Shown here piece by piece: positions 8,481 through 15,746 of a stretch of DNA of 64,000 nucleotides. Origin of the DNA: a virus. Each line of letters begins with the position of its first letter. Within the stretch, counting starts at the first letter, position 1. The stretch is taken from positions 36,325 through 100,324 of the IMG/VR virus record IMGVR_UViG_3300025383_000015; one strand, given 5' to 3'. The position numbers and the translations under genes were made by a program. The notes under the pieces were generated by a model. The model was not told where the DNA came from, made no database searches, and saw only the letters and a list, made by a program, of their open reading frames with translations.

Positions 8481-8704
8481 TAGAACAACTCCCCTTTGTC
8501 ATGGTGCTTTTGCATGTGCTCTTTTGCAGCCCGCAGTGTTGGGTAGTACAGCCCAGTTGGGTGAGATGAGAACCACACTCTTCCTGTTGGAGTGTTAGAC
8601 GCATCTACTTGCAACCCACAACAACCCGTGTATGATCCTGCAAAGTTTTTCTTTACGCTAAATTTGTGACCACTACCATGATCAAATTCTTCAGATTTGG
8701 TCAT
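8480..8704 (-). CDS. Hypothetical small protein
   Basis: This 74-residue protein starts MTKSEEF at 8704, where the ATG overlaps the previous stop as ATGA. A longer reading from 8731 is possible but would run deep into the upstream gene. The middle (TGRVWFSSHPTGLYYPTLRAAKEHMQKHH) reads as a strand pair followed by an amphipathic helix with a His cluster. A CC pair sits near residue 28. Function is unknown. Confidence 0.6.
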   Translation of the reverse strand: MTKSEEFDHGSGHKFSVKKNFAGSYTGCCGLQVDASNTPTGRVWFSSHPTGLYYPTLRAAKEHMQKHHDKGELF

Positions 8705-9342
8705 CCGATTGCTCCTCGATGTTGTACCCACGTTGTGGCTTGTACCTTGTGCGGTAGTTCAATACCTAGTTCGTTTGATGCGTGCTTATACGCCTGCTCA
8801 AAATGCTTGTAACGACCCATAGCACTTAATCCAAGATCAACGTTTGCTTTTCCTGGCATGTTCTCTGGTGTGGCTGTGCCACGGAACGGAATACCTACCG
8901 CAATATCGTGAGCATGGCGATCAATCGTTACAGGGTTTGGATTGCTAGGATCAACAATGTTCTCGTAAAAACTACGGACTTTATGTCCACCAAGAACTGT
9001 GCGCGGATCTTCTCCTGCATGAATTCGTAATGCTTTGTTTAAGTTATCTTCTGTGTGTGATGCTGTACCGTGATGAAACAACTCGGTTGCTAAGTCAATG
9101 TTACGACCCCAACCAGTCTGGGGTGAAAGGGCTGCAATAACTCCTGCGCCTCTTTCTACATTTCCTTTTCCTAAAGTGTTTGCAATATCGTGAGCACGCT
9201 CGTACCACTCGTGTCCGCCTTTTAACATCTCTGGAGATGCTTGGCGATACTTGTCCATGATGTTACTTACATGGGCTTGAAACTGCTGTTGAGCAAGGTT
9301 CTTATCCCAACGACCGTGTGGATCTACGCCAAATTTAGCCAT
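8701..9342 (-). CDS. DUF7178-like protein, possible helix-hairpin-helix/DNA-glycosylase-like fold
   Basis: This 213-residue protein matches what I remember of a phage family annotated DUF7178. Its conserved order is WY..A, a G-A-G-V-I-A-A-L-S-P-Q block near residue 70, HKVRSFYENI near 120, TIDRHAHDIAVG near 140 and a C-terminal QATTWVQHR. The all-helical layout with a conserved Asp-Arg-His recalls HhH-GPD DNA glycosylases, but I see no firm catalytic Lys/Asp assignment. A role in DNA modification or host DNA processing is a guess. It is in the accessory block and is not obviously linked to replication genes. Confidence 0.45.
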   Translation of the reverse strand: MAKFGVDPHGRWDKNLAQQQFQAHVSNIMDKYRQASPEMLKGGHEWYERAHDIANTLGKGNVERGAGVIAALSPQTGWGRNIDLATELFHHGTASHTEDNLNKALRIHAGEDPRTVLGGHKVRSFYENIVDPSNPNPVTIDRHAHDIAVGIPFRGTATPENMPGKANVDLGLSAMGRYKHFEQAYKHASNELGIELPHKVQATTWVQHRGAIG

Positions 9343-9343
9343 G

Positions 9344-9877
9344 TTATGCCCACGCAGGTCTCAAGTAAGCAAGCATCGCTTGACGGCGTGCATTAATCTC
9401 TACAGGTTCGTTAGCCATTGTGTTGGCTTTACCATCGTTAACAAGGTGTGGAGCAGGAGCCAACTGGGTTTGTGGTGCAGCCCTTGGAACTTTAAATACC
9501 ATACCGCCATCAACATCAACCAACTTGGCTTTCATTTGACGCTTAAGACCGCTCTCCATGTTGACAGAGTCAGGCCAAAAATACATAGACGGCTCAATGC
9601 GCTCACCTTTGTGGACGCCACGTTGGTATGACTTCTGATTGACACGATTCTTGATTGAATCCAATAGGCGATCATCGCGACGTGAACGGATTGTGCCTAA
9701 ATAACCGTCAGGATATTCTGCTGATGGGATACGTCCAACACCAATACGAGACTGGTCTAAGGAATCGCGAGCAACAGGGGTACCAGCACCTGTTTGGTTG
9801 TTGTACCCATACATGCCACCAGCGCCAAGAGACTGCCAGTTCTGTTGCGGAGAAAAGTTGTTATAACCGCCAGCCAT
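9344..9877 (-). CDS. Hypothetical protein, Gly/Asn/Gln-rich N-terminus
   Basis: The first ~40 of 177 residues are low-complexity (Gly, Asn, Gln, Tyr). A basic helical stretch (RRDDRLLDSIKNRV) and a probable beta region near residues 115-130 (KLVDVDGGMVFKVP) follow. The C-terminus is helical (INARRQAMLAYLRP). No family is recognised. The Gly/Asn-rich lead resembles other proteins of this block and would fit a virion-associated protein. Confidence 0.55.
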   Translation of the reverse strand: MAGGYNNFSPQQNWQSLGAGGMYGYNNQTGAGTPVARDSLDQSRIGVGRIPSAEYPDGYLGTIRSRRDDRLLDSIKNRVNQKSYQRGVHKGERIEPSMYFWPDSVNMESGLKRQMKAKLVDVDGGMVFKVPRAAPQTQLAPAPHLVNDGKANTMANEPVEINARRQAMLAYLRPAWA

Positions 9878-10473
9878 TATTCACGACCGATCACTTTACG
9901 TTGCTTCATAGCGCGGTTTGTGTTGATTGTTTGAAGCACTTCACCAAACTTATGTCCAGAATCTGACGTCTTTTCCCAGTCTTTGTTCTGGTATTCAGAC
10001 TTGGTAAAACTTCCCTTGCCACCCTTCATATCAAGAGCGCCAGGACGGTAATTAGGATCTACATCGTTCTTACCAAATTGACCCATGTGAAGAAGAACTG
10101 CACCGCCGTTTGGTCCAACAGTTGCACCCTTTTTGTTTACTGGAGTGTGTGGCAATCCGTAGGATTCCATTTCACCAACAGTTGTACCCATGGAACGAGC
10201 AGCATTTGGCGTTGGAGCCTTTACTGAAATGTCTTGAGTACGTCCCCATGCTCCGTGAATTGCTCCAGGAACATTTGCTGCTACAGCAGCATTTTTATTG
10301 TGAAATGACCCAATGTCTTCACTCGTCAAATCGTGCTCTGAAGTATGTTCTGCTTCAGGAATTGCTGCAGTCATAAATCCACGACCAGTTACAGGCTCAC
10401 GGCTAAAATAGCCGATAGATCCGCCACCGTGCTCTTTAACGTGTGCAGCAAACTCATCGTTGCTTAGTGGCAT
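9877..10473 (-). CDS. Hypothetical protein
   Basis: This 198-residue protein is not recognised. Visible blocks are a Gly-rich turn (HGGGSIGYFS) near residue 15, a likely beta strand (RGFMTAAIP), and a central segment with VLLHMGQFG. The C-terminus is basic (NRAMKQRKVIGRE). It starts with a clear ATG preceded by a GGAGT-type ribosome site. Its stop overlaps the next start by one base. Confidence 0.55.
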   Translation of the reverse strand: MPLSNDEFAAHVKEHGGGSIGYFSREPVTGRGFMTAAIPEAEHTSEHDLTSEDIGSFHNKNAAVAANVPGAIHGAWGRTQDISVKAPTPNAARSMGTTVGEMESYGLPHTPVNKKGATVGPNGGAVLLHMGQFGKNDVDPNYRPGALDMKGGKGSFTKSEYQNKDWEKTSDSGHKFGEVLQTINTNRAMKQRKVIGRE

Positions 10474-10475
10474 GG

Positions 10476-10715
10476 TTACTCCTTGACGTCTGGCAATGAA
10501 GATTTATTATCTTCAAATTTGTAAACTGTACCTGCAGTCTTTGCTGAGTATGGCATAGTACGTCCTTGACCCAAGGAACGGTTAGACCACGCTGTGGCTG
10601 CTCCGCTGCTTGTGTTCGTTGATGAACTCAAGGAAAGTGGTGCAGGTGTTTCTTCATGGTGCTGAAACATCTGTCCGCTTTTCATGTTTTCACCGAACTC
10701 GGACATTGACAACAT
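10476..10715 (-). CDS. Hypothetical small protein
   Basis: This 79-residue protein starts MLSMSEFGEN. This start is chosen because the previous gene stops two bases before it; the longer open frame up to 10997 is antisense-free but lies wholly inside the preceding gene in another frame. The protein is polar, Ser/Thr-rich and probably unstructured, with no recognised motif. Confidence 0.55.
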   Translation of the reverse strand: MLSMSEFGENMKSGQMFQHHEETPAPLSLSSSTNTSSGAATAWSNRSLGQGRTMPYSAKTAGTVYKFEDNKSSLPDVKE

Positions 10716-10716
10716 A

Positions 10717-11175
10717 TTAGTAAGACTCACCCATTGCAGCGTTGAAATCAGGTGCTTGACGTCCCATGACTGATGGGATTGTCTTTGCATTACGCATTGT
10801 TGCAGATGCTTCGATTGAGTGCACTGCTGGGAACTTAGCGCCAATCTCGTAGCGAGCGCCCATGCGTTCTGATTGCGCTGCTGAACCAGCAAGTTTGTTC
10901 TTGCGGTTAGCCTTGCCACCAGCAGTTGGATCTGCTGCCTGTGTGTTCTTGCGTGGACGTGACATTGTGTTGCCAGGTTCCGCAGATACATTCTCAAACT
11001 TGTTTGCTTCCATGCCCATATAACGGCGTGGTGAGTTCTTGTGCTCTGCTGAAGAGATTACGTCTTCTGGAGTTGGGATGTGAGATTTCATTGAGGCACC
11101 TGTCGCTTCGAGATGAGATGAAGGAGCACCCATGCGACGGCGCATCGCGTGTCCTAGTGATGTCCAAGATGGCAT
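10717..11175 (-). CDS. Hypothetical basic protein
   Basis: This 152-residue protein is basic with Ala/Asn/Lys/Arg-rich low-complexity segments, such as SRPRKNTQAADPTAGGKANRK-type stretches near residues 70-90. The N-terminus (MPSWTSLGHAMRRRMGAPSSH) is also basic. I see no catalytic motif. It is the first gene of the block that ends at the HAD-like gene, following a 36-base gap after the SpoVS-like gene. Confidence 0.55.
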   Translation of the reverse strand: MPSWTSLGHAMRRRMGAPSSHLEATGASMKSHIPTPEDVISSAEHKNSPRRYMGMEANKFENVSAEPGNTMSRPRKNTQAADPTAGGKANRKNKLAGSAAQSERMGARYEIGAKFPAVHSIEASATMRNAKTIPSVMGRQAPDFNAAMGESY

Positions 11176-11211
11176 ATTGACTCCTTAGTTTGAGTCTATG
11201 ATACGGCGGTT

Positions 11212-11499
11212 TTAAGACGCTGTAATGTGAAATACGATGGCAGAAATTGCCCCATCACGAGAGTCGATGGTGGTAAATCCTGGCTTATCTGTTAGATCCA
11301 TGCCACGAGGTGCAACATAGCCACGAGCAATCGCAATTGCTTTTACTGCCTGATTTACGGCTCCAGCACCTACTGCACGAAGTTTTACTTCACGCTTGTC
11401 GTAGCATGCATGGGCGATCGCTGAGGCAACACTCTGAGGGTTGGAACTAGCGCTTACTTTGAGAAAATCTTCTCCAGATGGTGGAGTTGGTGTAGTCAA
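11212..11499 (-). CDS. SpoVS-family (Alba-like) protein
   Basis: This 95-residue protein matches the stage V sporulation protein S family closely. It has LKVSASSNPQSVASAI near residue 13, then the hallmark RAVGAGAVNQAVKAIAIARGYVAPRG, and a final FTTIDSRDGAISAIVFHI. SpoVS proteins have an Alba-like nucleic-acid-binding fold and affect septation and sporulation in Bacillus; the role in a phage is not known. The start is TTG with an AAAGGA ribosome site eight bases upstream. That site lies in a predicted hairpin (11509-11546), suggesting translational control. Confidence 0.85.
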   Translation of the reverse strand: MTTPTPPSGEDFLKVSASSNPQSVASAIAHACYDKREVKLRAVGAGAVNQAVKAIAIARGYVAPRGMDLTDKPGFTTIDSRDGAISAIVFHITAS

Positions 11500-11508
11500 T
11501 TTGTAGTC

Positions 11509-11546
11509 CTTTGTGTCGAGTTAGTGCGCCGCTCCCTACACAAAGG
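11509..11546 (-). promoter_or_regulatory. Hairpin covering the ribosome-binding site of the SpoVS-like gene
   Basis: CCTTTGTGT pairs perfectly with ACACAAAGG over nine bases with a 21-base loop. On the minus-strand RNA the 3' arm (ACACAAAGG) contains the Shine-Dalgarno of the TTG-initiated SpoVS-like gene. The hairpin could hide the ribosome site until it is opened by translation, by protein binding or by RNase. It has no T-tract, so a terminator is unlikely. Confidence 0.45.
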
Positions 11547-11554
11547 GTACATAC

Positions 11555-12142
11555 CTACAGTCTTGGTTGGTCCCTATACTTGGAATCTTCCATTTGTGTG
11601 ACTACTGCCTTTTCGACCGAATCAATTGAGATTTTTCCAACGAGCCTTGCTAAAGCGTACGAATCGGCTGCATTGTCGTCGTTGAATTCGATACCCCATC
11701 TTTTGTAGATTTGCAGCAGCATCTCTTGCTTTTTAGCGTTTCCTTTGCCTGATGCATACTTTTTCAATGTCATAGGAGGAACTTTTAGTGGGAACTTACG
11801 AGGGTCTTCTTCATCGTAATGGTCAAAAATAGTTAGACGGACAACAGCAGACAATTCTCCAAGAACAAGGGCTGCTTGACTTGCTAATACTGTTCCTTCT
11901 AATGCCAGGTCTTCAACATCCCAATGTTCATCCGCGTAGTAAAGGTTATCCGATAACCATTGACGAATATCTGCCAGTCTTTCAATCCCAAAATACGGGG
12001 ACTTGTATACCCATGTGATGTAATTGCTTGGAAGGGAAATGTCTAAAATCGTTAGGGCAAAACCCGTAAGGGACTGATCAATACCTATAGATACTTTTGA
12101 GCCTTTTGGTATTGGGTTACCTTCAATTAGTTTTGTTGGCAA
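11555..12142 (-). CDS. RuvC-like Holliday junction resolvase
   Basis: This 195-residue protein has the RuvC/RNase H-like layout. IGIDQSLTGFAL near residue 20 carries the first catalytic Asp. LEGTVL near 80 has the Glu. The C-terminal DDNAADSYALARL near 155-170 supplies the last acidic residues, preceded by a GKGNAKKQEML helix typical of the family. It would resolve branched recombination or replication intermediates before packaging. The start is TTG, overlapping the kinase gene by 20 bases, with a GGATGA ribosome site. A second nuclease of related role is at 15191-15511. Confidence 0.75.
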   Translation of the reverse strand: MPTKLIEGNPIPKGSKVSIGIDQSLTGFALTILDISLPSNYITWVYKSPYFGIERLADIRQWLSDNLYYADEHWDVEDLALEGTVLASQAALVLGELSAVVRLTIFDHYDEEDPRKFPLKVPPMTLKKYASGKGNAKKQEMLLQIYKRWGIEFNDDNAADSYALARLVGKISIDSVEKAVVTQMEDSKYRDQPRL

Positions 12143-12698
12143 TTAGGTCATCCATTCGTTGTCGGACTAGTAACTCTAGATCCTGCATGGTTCCCTCGTT
12201 GCTTAAAACTTGGTCTACATCGTAACCCTCTAAATCATGCTCAGATATGTGACCATTAATTGCTTTTACTCCTGGACGTTCTACACGCCACAGTTGTCCA
12301 TTCATTTGTTTCAACATAGTTGCTTCGTTTTTAAACCGAACGTCGGTAATAACGTAATCCGTGTCTACGTCATGTAATTCCTGAAGAACAGAGATTACCC
12401 AAATATCTTCACCTAAAACTTTACGAGCACCTACTCCTAAGTCTTGAAGAATTCGACGAAGTTCTGGCTCTTTTACTTTAGCCCTGTCCCAACCTTTTTC
12501 GTCTACCCATTCCCTTAAATACACGGGATTAAATACGTCGTCGTAGTCATAACCTTCAACAATTGGATTTAATTCGTAGGCTAACTCACGAATTTTGTCA
12601 GCAAACGCTACACGAGTAAACCCGTACTCACTGACAAGGATACTTGCGACAGTATCCTTGCCAGATTGTGCGTAGCCAGTTAAACCTATGATAGCCAT
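12123..12698 (-). CDS. Deoxynucleoside monophosphate kinase-like P-loop kinase
   Basis: This 191-residue protein begins with a P-loop (IGLTGYAQSGKDTVA). An AFADKIRELAY segment follows, then a DVRFKNEA block near residue 120, as in phage dNMP kinases of the T4 gene 1 type and related adenylate-kinase-like enzymes. It would phosphorylate dNMPs to feed the dNTP pool, which fits the class II reductase at the left end. Its start overlaps the protease gene by 13 bases. Confidence 0.75.
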   Translation of the reverse strand: MAIIGLTGYAQSGKDTVASILVSEYGFTRVAFADKIRELAYELNPIVEGYDYDDVFNPVYLREWVDEKGWDRAKVKEPELRRILQDLGVGARKVLGEDIWVISVLQELHDVDTDYVITDVRFKNEATMLKQMNGQLWRVERPGVKAINGHISEHDLEGYDVDQVLSNEGTMQDLELLVRQRMDDLIANKTN

Positions 12699-13582
12699 GG
12701 GAGAGAAATAAATTTTCCAGTCAAATAGGAATTATTTGTAGGTATAGATTTAGAAACCATCCAGTTGTAGGTTGATTGCCATGTTCCTTGATTGTTTAAC
12801 GCCCACCATGCAGACATTGCTGCTGTGGCATTTGATGTTCCTACCATGAACTTTGTAATACCTGTTGGCTCTTTTACATACCAACGAGCATTAAGATAAA
12901 AACTTGTTTGAGCGTTTCCATTGCTGTAATTAGCGATGGTTGGCTTGGCGTTAACATCGTAAGGCTTGCCTGATGATCCTGGATCTGGATTATCTGTTGC
13001 TCCTACAGAAACCACATCTGGCAAACATGCGATTGAGTTCATCATTGTTCTGTTGGAATTGTTACCTGTAGCAGCAATAACCGCCACGTTTGCAGCCTTA
13101 AGAGCCTCTACATCATCTGCTGTTCCAGTAGGAACCTGACAGCCAGCAAACAAGGCTCCTTGTGACACATTTACAACTGTAATGTTGTATTTTGCGTGGT
13201 TTGCAACCACCCAATCAAGTGCCATTTTTACGGCATTGTTTGTGTATAGGTACGGAACGTTAGGACTAACAATTCCAATAATACGAATAGGAATGATATT
13301 AACTGATGGATTTACTTTTTGGATAATAGAGACCATCTCATCTCCATGAACCAAGTTAGCGTTAGTTGCGGTGTTACCTGTATTTGCTGCGCCAATTCCA
13401 TCCATAAACTTTTGCCCATTAGGACATGTTCCATACTCAAGAATGCATACTTCGTCCACAATATGTGTGACTTGCGAGGTATTGATTCCTGAATCAATGA
13501 CTGCGATCGTTTGTGGTGCATCTGCATGTGCTGGGCTCATTAGCCCTAAAAGTAACGTTGATGCTAGTAATACTTTTTTCAT
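12686..13582 (-). CDS. Secreted subtilisin-like serine protease (S8 family)
   Basis: This 298-residue protein opens with a clear Sec signal peptide (MKKVLLASTLLLGLMSPAHA, probable cleavage after A20). The catalytic triad is placeable: D30 in VIDSG, H79 in VHGDEM and S250 in GTSNATAA, with an oxyanion Asn in ATGNNSN near 174. There is no propeptide-sized region between signal and catalytic core. A secreted protease is unusual in a phage replication region. It may act outside the membrane on host surface proteins, in lysis or in superinfection exclusion. All catalytic residues are present, so activity is likely. Confidence 0.85.
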   Translation of the reverse strand: MKKVLLASTLLLGLMSPAHADAPQTIAVIDSGINTSQVTHIVDEVCILEYGTCPNGQKFMDGIGAANTGNTATNANLVHGDEMVSIIQKVNPSVNIIPIRIIGIVSPNVPYLYTNNAVKMALDWVVANHAKYNITVVNVSQGALFAGCQVPTGTADDVEALKAANVAVIAATGNNSNRTMMNSIACLPDVVSVGATDNPDPGSSGKPYDVNAKPTIANYSNGNAQTSFYLNARWYVKEPTGITKFMVGTSNATAAMSAWWALNNQGTWQSTYNWMVSKSIPTNNSYLTGKFISLPWLS

Positions 13583-14025
13583 ATGTCCCGCCTCATTCTC
13601 TCGGATGTTCTCCGAGTTATTTCCCTCGAAACTAGAGTGATGTCCCGCTCTTGATTGTTTAACAGCATCTCTAGCAATTTACGATAAGCATACTTCTCAT
13701 CGGCCACATCACGCAAACTGTTGATTTCTGGGTCGATGTCTATTTGCGCCTTCATAAGGGTCACTGTCATGCCTTTAGGGGCGTTCGTTACCTTGGTGAC
13801 CATAGCCATGCTTTCGGCGTACTCAACCTCTCGTATAGCCTTTTTTTCGGCAATTTGAGCCTGGGCTAACTGAGCGGCTATGTAGTCTGCCCATCCTGTA
13901 AGCACTGTAAACATCTCAGCCAGTTGTTCTCCTGTGAGAACTGTGATATCGGGAGGCAAAACCGCCTGATTGTAGGCAGGCTTTGGAAGGTCTACGCTTG
14001 TGCTGAGAGTGGGATCGAGTTGCAT
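13579..14025 (-). CDS. Hypothetical coiled-coil-rich protein linked to a Cas4-like nuclease
   Basis: This 148-residue protein has an N-terminal Pro-rich lead, then long helices (LAEMFTVLTGWADYI, AQLAQAQIAEKKAIREVEYAES, a C-terminal ...TRRTSERMRRD) with coiled-coil character. It overlaps the Cas4-like nuclease gene by 34 bases and the protease start by four (ATGA). A recombination accessory role is inferred only from the neighbour. Confidence 0.55.
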   Translation of the reverse strand: MQLDPTLSTSVDLPKPAYNQAVLPPDITVLTGEQLAEMFTVLTGWADYIAAQLAQAQIAEKKAIREVEYAESMAMVTKVTNAPKGMTVTLMKAQIDIDPEINSLRDVADEKYAYRKLLEMLLNNQERDITLVSREITRRTSERMRRDI

Positions 14026-14849
14026 GACTTACAACCTTTCTTAGGATCTACGTTACATTCAGGCATAGTGCCATCTTCAATATACTTGAGAATCTTTCGT
14101 ACTTTGTTAAACACTGGCTCTACAACTTCATAGTTAGCCTTGACTGTGAACTCTTTATACGATTGATCGGCCTTTAGTTCATACAAAAATACAATCTCAT
14201 TAGGGGCTTCACTGCTGAACATGCGCTTGGCTAGTTCTAAATACATCTGTCCTTGAAGCATGTGACTGCGAAATGGTCGTCGAATACTCTTAAACGCCTG
14301 AGTTACATCGTTATCAGCATCCAGTAATAACTCTGGCGCTTCAAATCGAAATGTGCCTGCACCAATAGATTTAATTTCAATGAGGCAATCGTCTCCGATG
14401 CCTTTGATCCAGCCATCAGTGTGTCCAGCAATTCGTAGTTCTTCATCTTTAAGGGTAACTTCTCTATATTCCATTGTCTTAGAAGTACCGCACTCATCAC
14501 ACTCAGGGGAAGTAGCAGTTGTCACTGTATTGCAGGCTACACACTGAAACTTTCCATAAAGAACTCCCATATCCTGAAAGCGCTTTTGCCACTTAGCGTG
14601 GATGTAATGTCCTTCATCAAAGATGTTCTGTAGTCGTAGGTTTGGTTTATCGATAGTCTTTTCTCCCCCTGTCATAAGGTGGTAAGAATATCGGTGGCAA
14701 AAATCATGCTTGATGATTTCAGACGGATGAAAAACAGTTGAAGATCGAGGCTCTGGCTCACGCTTAAGCATGTACCGCTCAACGTCTCCAAGCAAACGGG
14801 TTGGAACTTTCTTAGCGTCTAAAAATTTATCAAGCATTGAAGATGTCAT
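13992..14849 (-). CDS. Cas4-like PD-(D/E)XK exonuclease with Fe-S cysteines
   Basis: This 285-residue nuclease has D145 in HTDGW and E158-x-K160 in LIEIKSIG, followed by a QMYLEL motif IV-like helix. C51 plus the C-terminal C265, C273 and C276 reproduce the one-plus-three cysteine pattern that holds the Fe-S cluster in Cas4/AddB-type exonucleases. A zinc-ribbon-like insertion (CVAC...CDEC, residues 103-120) lies between the N-terminal helix and the core. No CRISPR array or other Cas gene is present, so it is most likely a phage recombination exonuclease working with the RecA-like protein. Confidence 0.8.
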   Translation of the reverse strand: MTSSMLDKFLDAKKVPTRLLGDVERYMLKREPEPRSSTVFHPSEIIKHDFCHRYSYHLMTGGEKTIDKPNLRLQNIFDEGHYIHAKWQKRFQDMGVLYGKFQCVACNTVTTATSPECDECGTSKTMEYREVTLKDEELRIAGHTDGWIKGIGDDCLIEIKSIGAGTFRFEAPELLLDADNDVTQAFKSIRRPFRSHMLQGQMYLELAKRMFSSEAPNEIVFLYELKADQSYKEFTVKANYEVVEPVFNKVRKILKYIEDGTMPECNVDPKKGCKSCNSIPLSAQA

Positions 14850-14853
14850 GAGC

Positions 14854-15198
14854 CTATCTTTCCTGAGCGAATATGTAGTCCTTTAAAGTCAACGTAGTTT
14901 TACGAGACTTCTTATCTTTTCTGTACTTCCTGTGTAAGGCGTTTCGCTCACGATGGCTTAGGCCTCCCCAAATTCCGTGAGGTTCATCTCTACTTAATGC
15001 ATCCCACAAACAGTCGAGTCTAACAGGGCATGGATTCTTACCTGTTTCTCCAAAACAGTACACCTTTGCTTTTGCAGCAATTTCTTTGTACTTTTGTTTA
15101 TCTCTAGGGGGATAAAAAATATCTTCTTCTCCTTGAGATTTTGGAGCGGCTCCGTAACAACGAGCATTAGCCCACCAAGGTGTCTCGTCATCATTCAT
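14854..15198 (-). CDS. WhiB-family Fe-S transcription regulator
   Basis: This 114-residue protein carries the four WhiB cysteines (C14, C48, C57, C63), the GIWGG turn at residues 75-79 and a basic C-terminal tail (RKYRKDKKSRK). WhiB proteins bind a 4Fe-4S cluster and the host primary sigma factor and occur in actinobacteria and their phages. The second and third cysteines are eight residues apart rather than the usual two, through a GETGKNP insertion. It sits between two nuclease genes in the early region, where it could redirect host transcription. Confidence 0.9.
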   Translation of the reverse strand: MNDDETPWWANARCYGAAPKSQGEEDIFYPPRDKQKYKEIAAKAKVYCFGETGKNPCPVRLDCLWDALSRDEPHGIWGGLSHRERNALHRKYRKDKKSRKTTLTLKDYIFAQER

Positions 15199-15511
15199 GT
15201 GTCGTAAGTTTCTCCCGAAGTTCTAAGTAATCATCTTCGGTAAGAATGACGTAGTTTTTATCGTTCAAACTAAGACCGAAAACTGGCGTTCGACTTTCCA
15301 AGATTGCGTGAGTTACATTCTTTTCTAGGTCAATTGCTTTTAGTGTGTATGTTTTTTTACCTGTGTACTTGTGTTCGATAAGCAGATCGTCTGACCTAAC
15401 ATCTCCTTTTCGTGACCAAAAGGAACCTGAGCCAGCATTACGAGAACCGCCAATTGCTTTGGCTAATCTCTTTTCATGCTTTAACGATTGCTTTTGCCCT
15501 TCAGTCTTCAA
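15191..15511 (-). CDS. Hjc/RecB-type PD-(D/E)XK nuclease (putative Holliday junction resolvase)
   Basis: This 106-residue protein is small, as archaeal Hjc-type resolvases are. It has a Gly/Ser-rich lead (GGSRNAGSGSFWSRKGD), D-D-L-L-I-E-H-K giving the D...ExK core near residues 40-48, and a Lys-rich following strand. It would cleave branched or structured DNA. The start is TTG, behind a GGAAGG-type ribosome site; the eight-base end overlap couples it to the whiB-like gene. It may overlap in function with the RuvC-like protein. Confidence 0.6.
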   Translation of the reverse strand: MKTEGQKQSLKHEKRLAKAIGGSRNAGSGSFWSRKGDVRSDDLLIEHKYTGKKTYTLKAIDLEKNVTHAILESRTPVFGLSLNDKNYVILTEDDYLELREKLTTHE

Positions 15512-15746
15512 GTTCGATCTTGCCTTCCTCGTAACCCTTTAGCAGTTTAGGTACAAGGAAAAACAATGCTTCTCTCCAAAAACATTGAGAACATCCACAA
15601 AATGGTTCTCCTGATTTTGTTTCAATAATCTCATCATCAGAACTTTCCCAAACAGCCTCAAAAAGCATGTCTGTGTACTCTTCGACGCCCTTCTCAAGTT
15701 CATGAGCCCAGTCAGAGTCATTGACAACAAATTCCTGCTTACTCAT
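15501..15746 (-). CDS. Hypothetical acidic protein with CxCxxC
   Basis: This 81-residue protein starts MSKQEFV, chosen because a GGGAGA ribosome site lies nine bases before it; a longer frame to 15782 lacks one. It is acidic and helical, with a CGCSQC motif near residue 60 that could bind zinc or Fe-S. It lies directly downstream of the RecA-like gene and overlaps its stop by eight bases. Function unknown. Confidence 0.6.
   Translation of the reverse strand: MSKQEFVVNDSDWAHELEKGVEEYTDMLFEAVWESSDDEIIETKSGEPFCGCSQCFWREALFFLVPKLLKGYEEGKIELED

Noticed and set aside
10716-10997. Longer reading of the gene at 10476, up to 10997
   Set aside because: The extra part lies inside the preceding gene in another frame; MLSMSEF two bases past its stop is the natural start.
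13992-14849. CRISPR adaptation system suggested by Cas4
   Set aside because: No cas1, cas2 or repeat array nearby; Cas4-like exonucleases are common in phage recombination modules.
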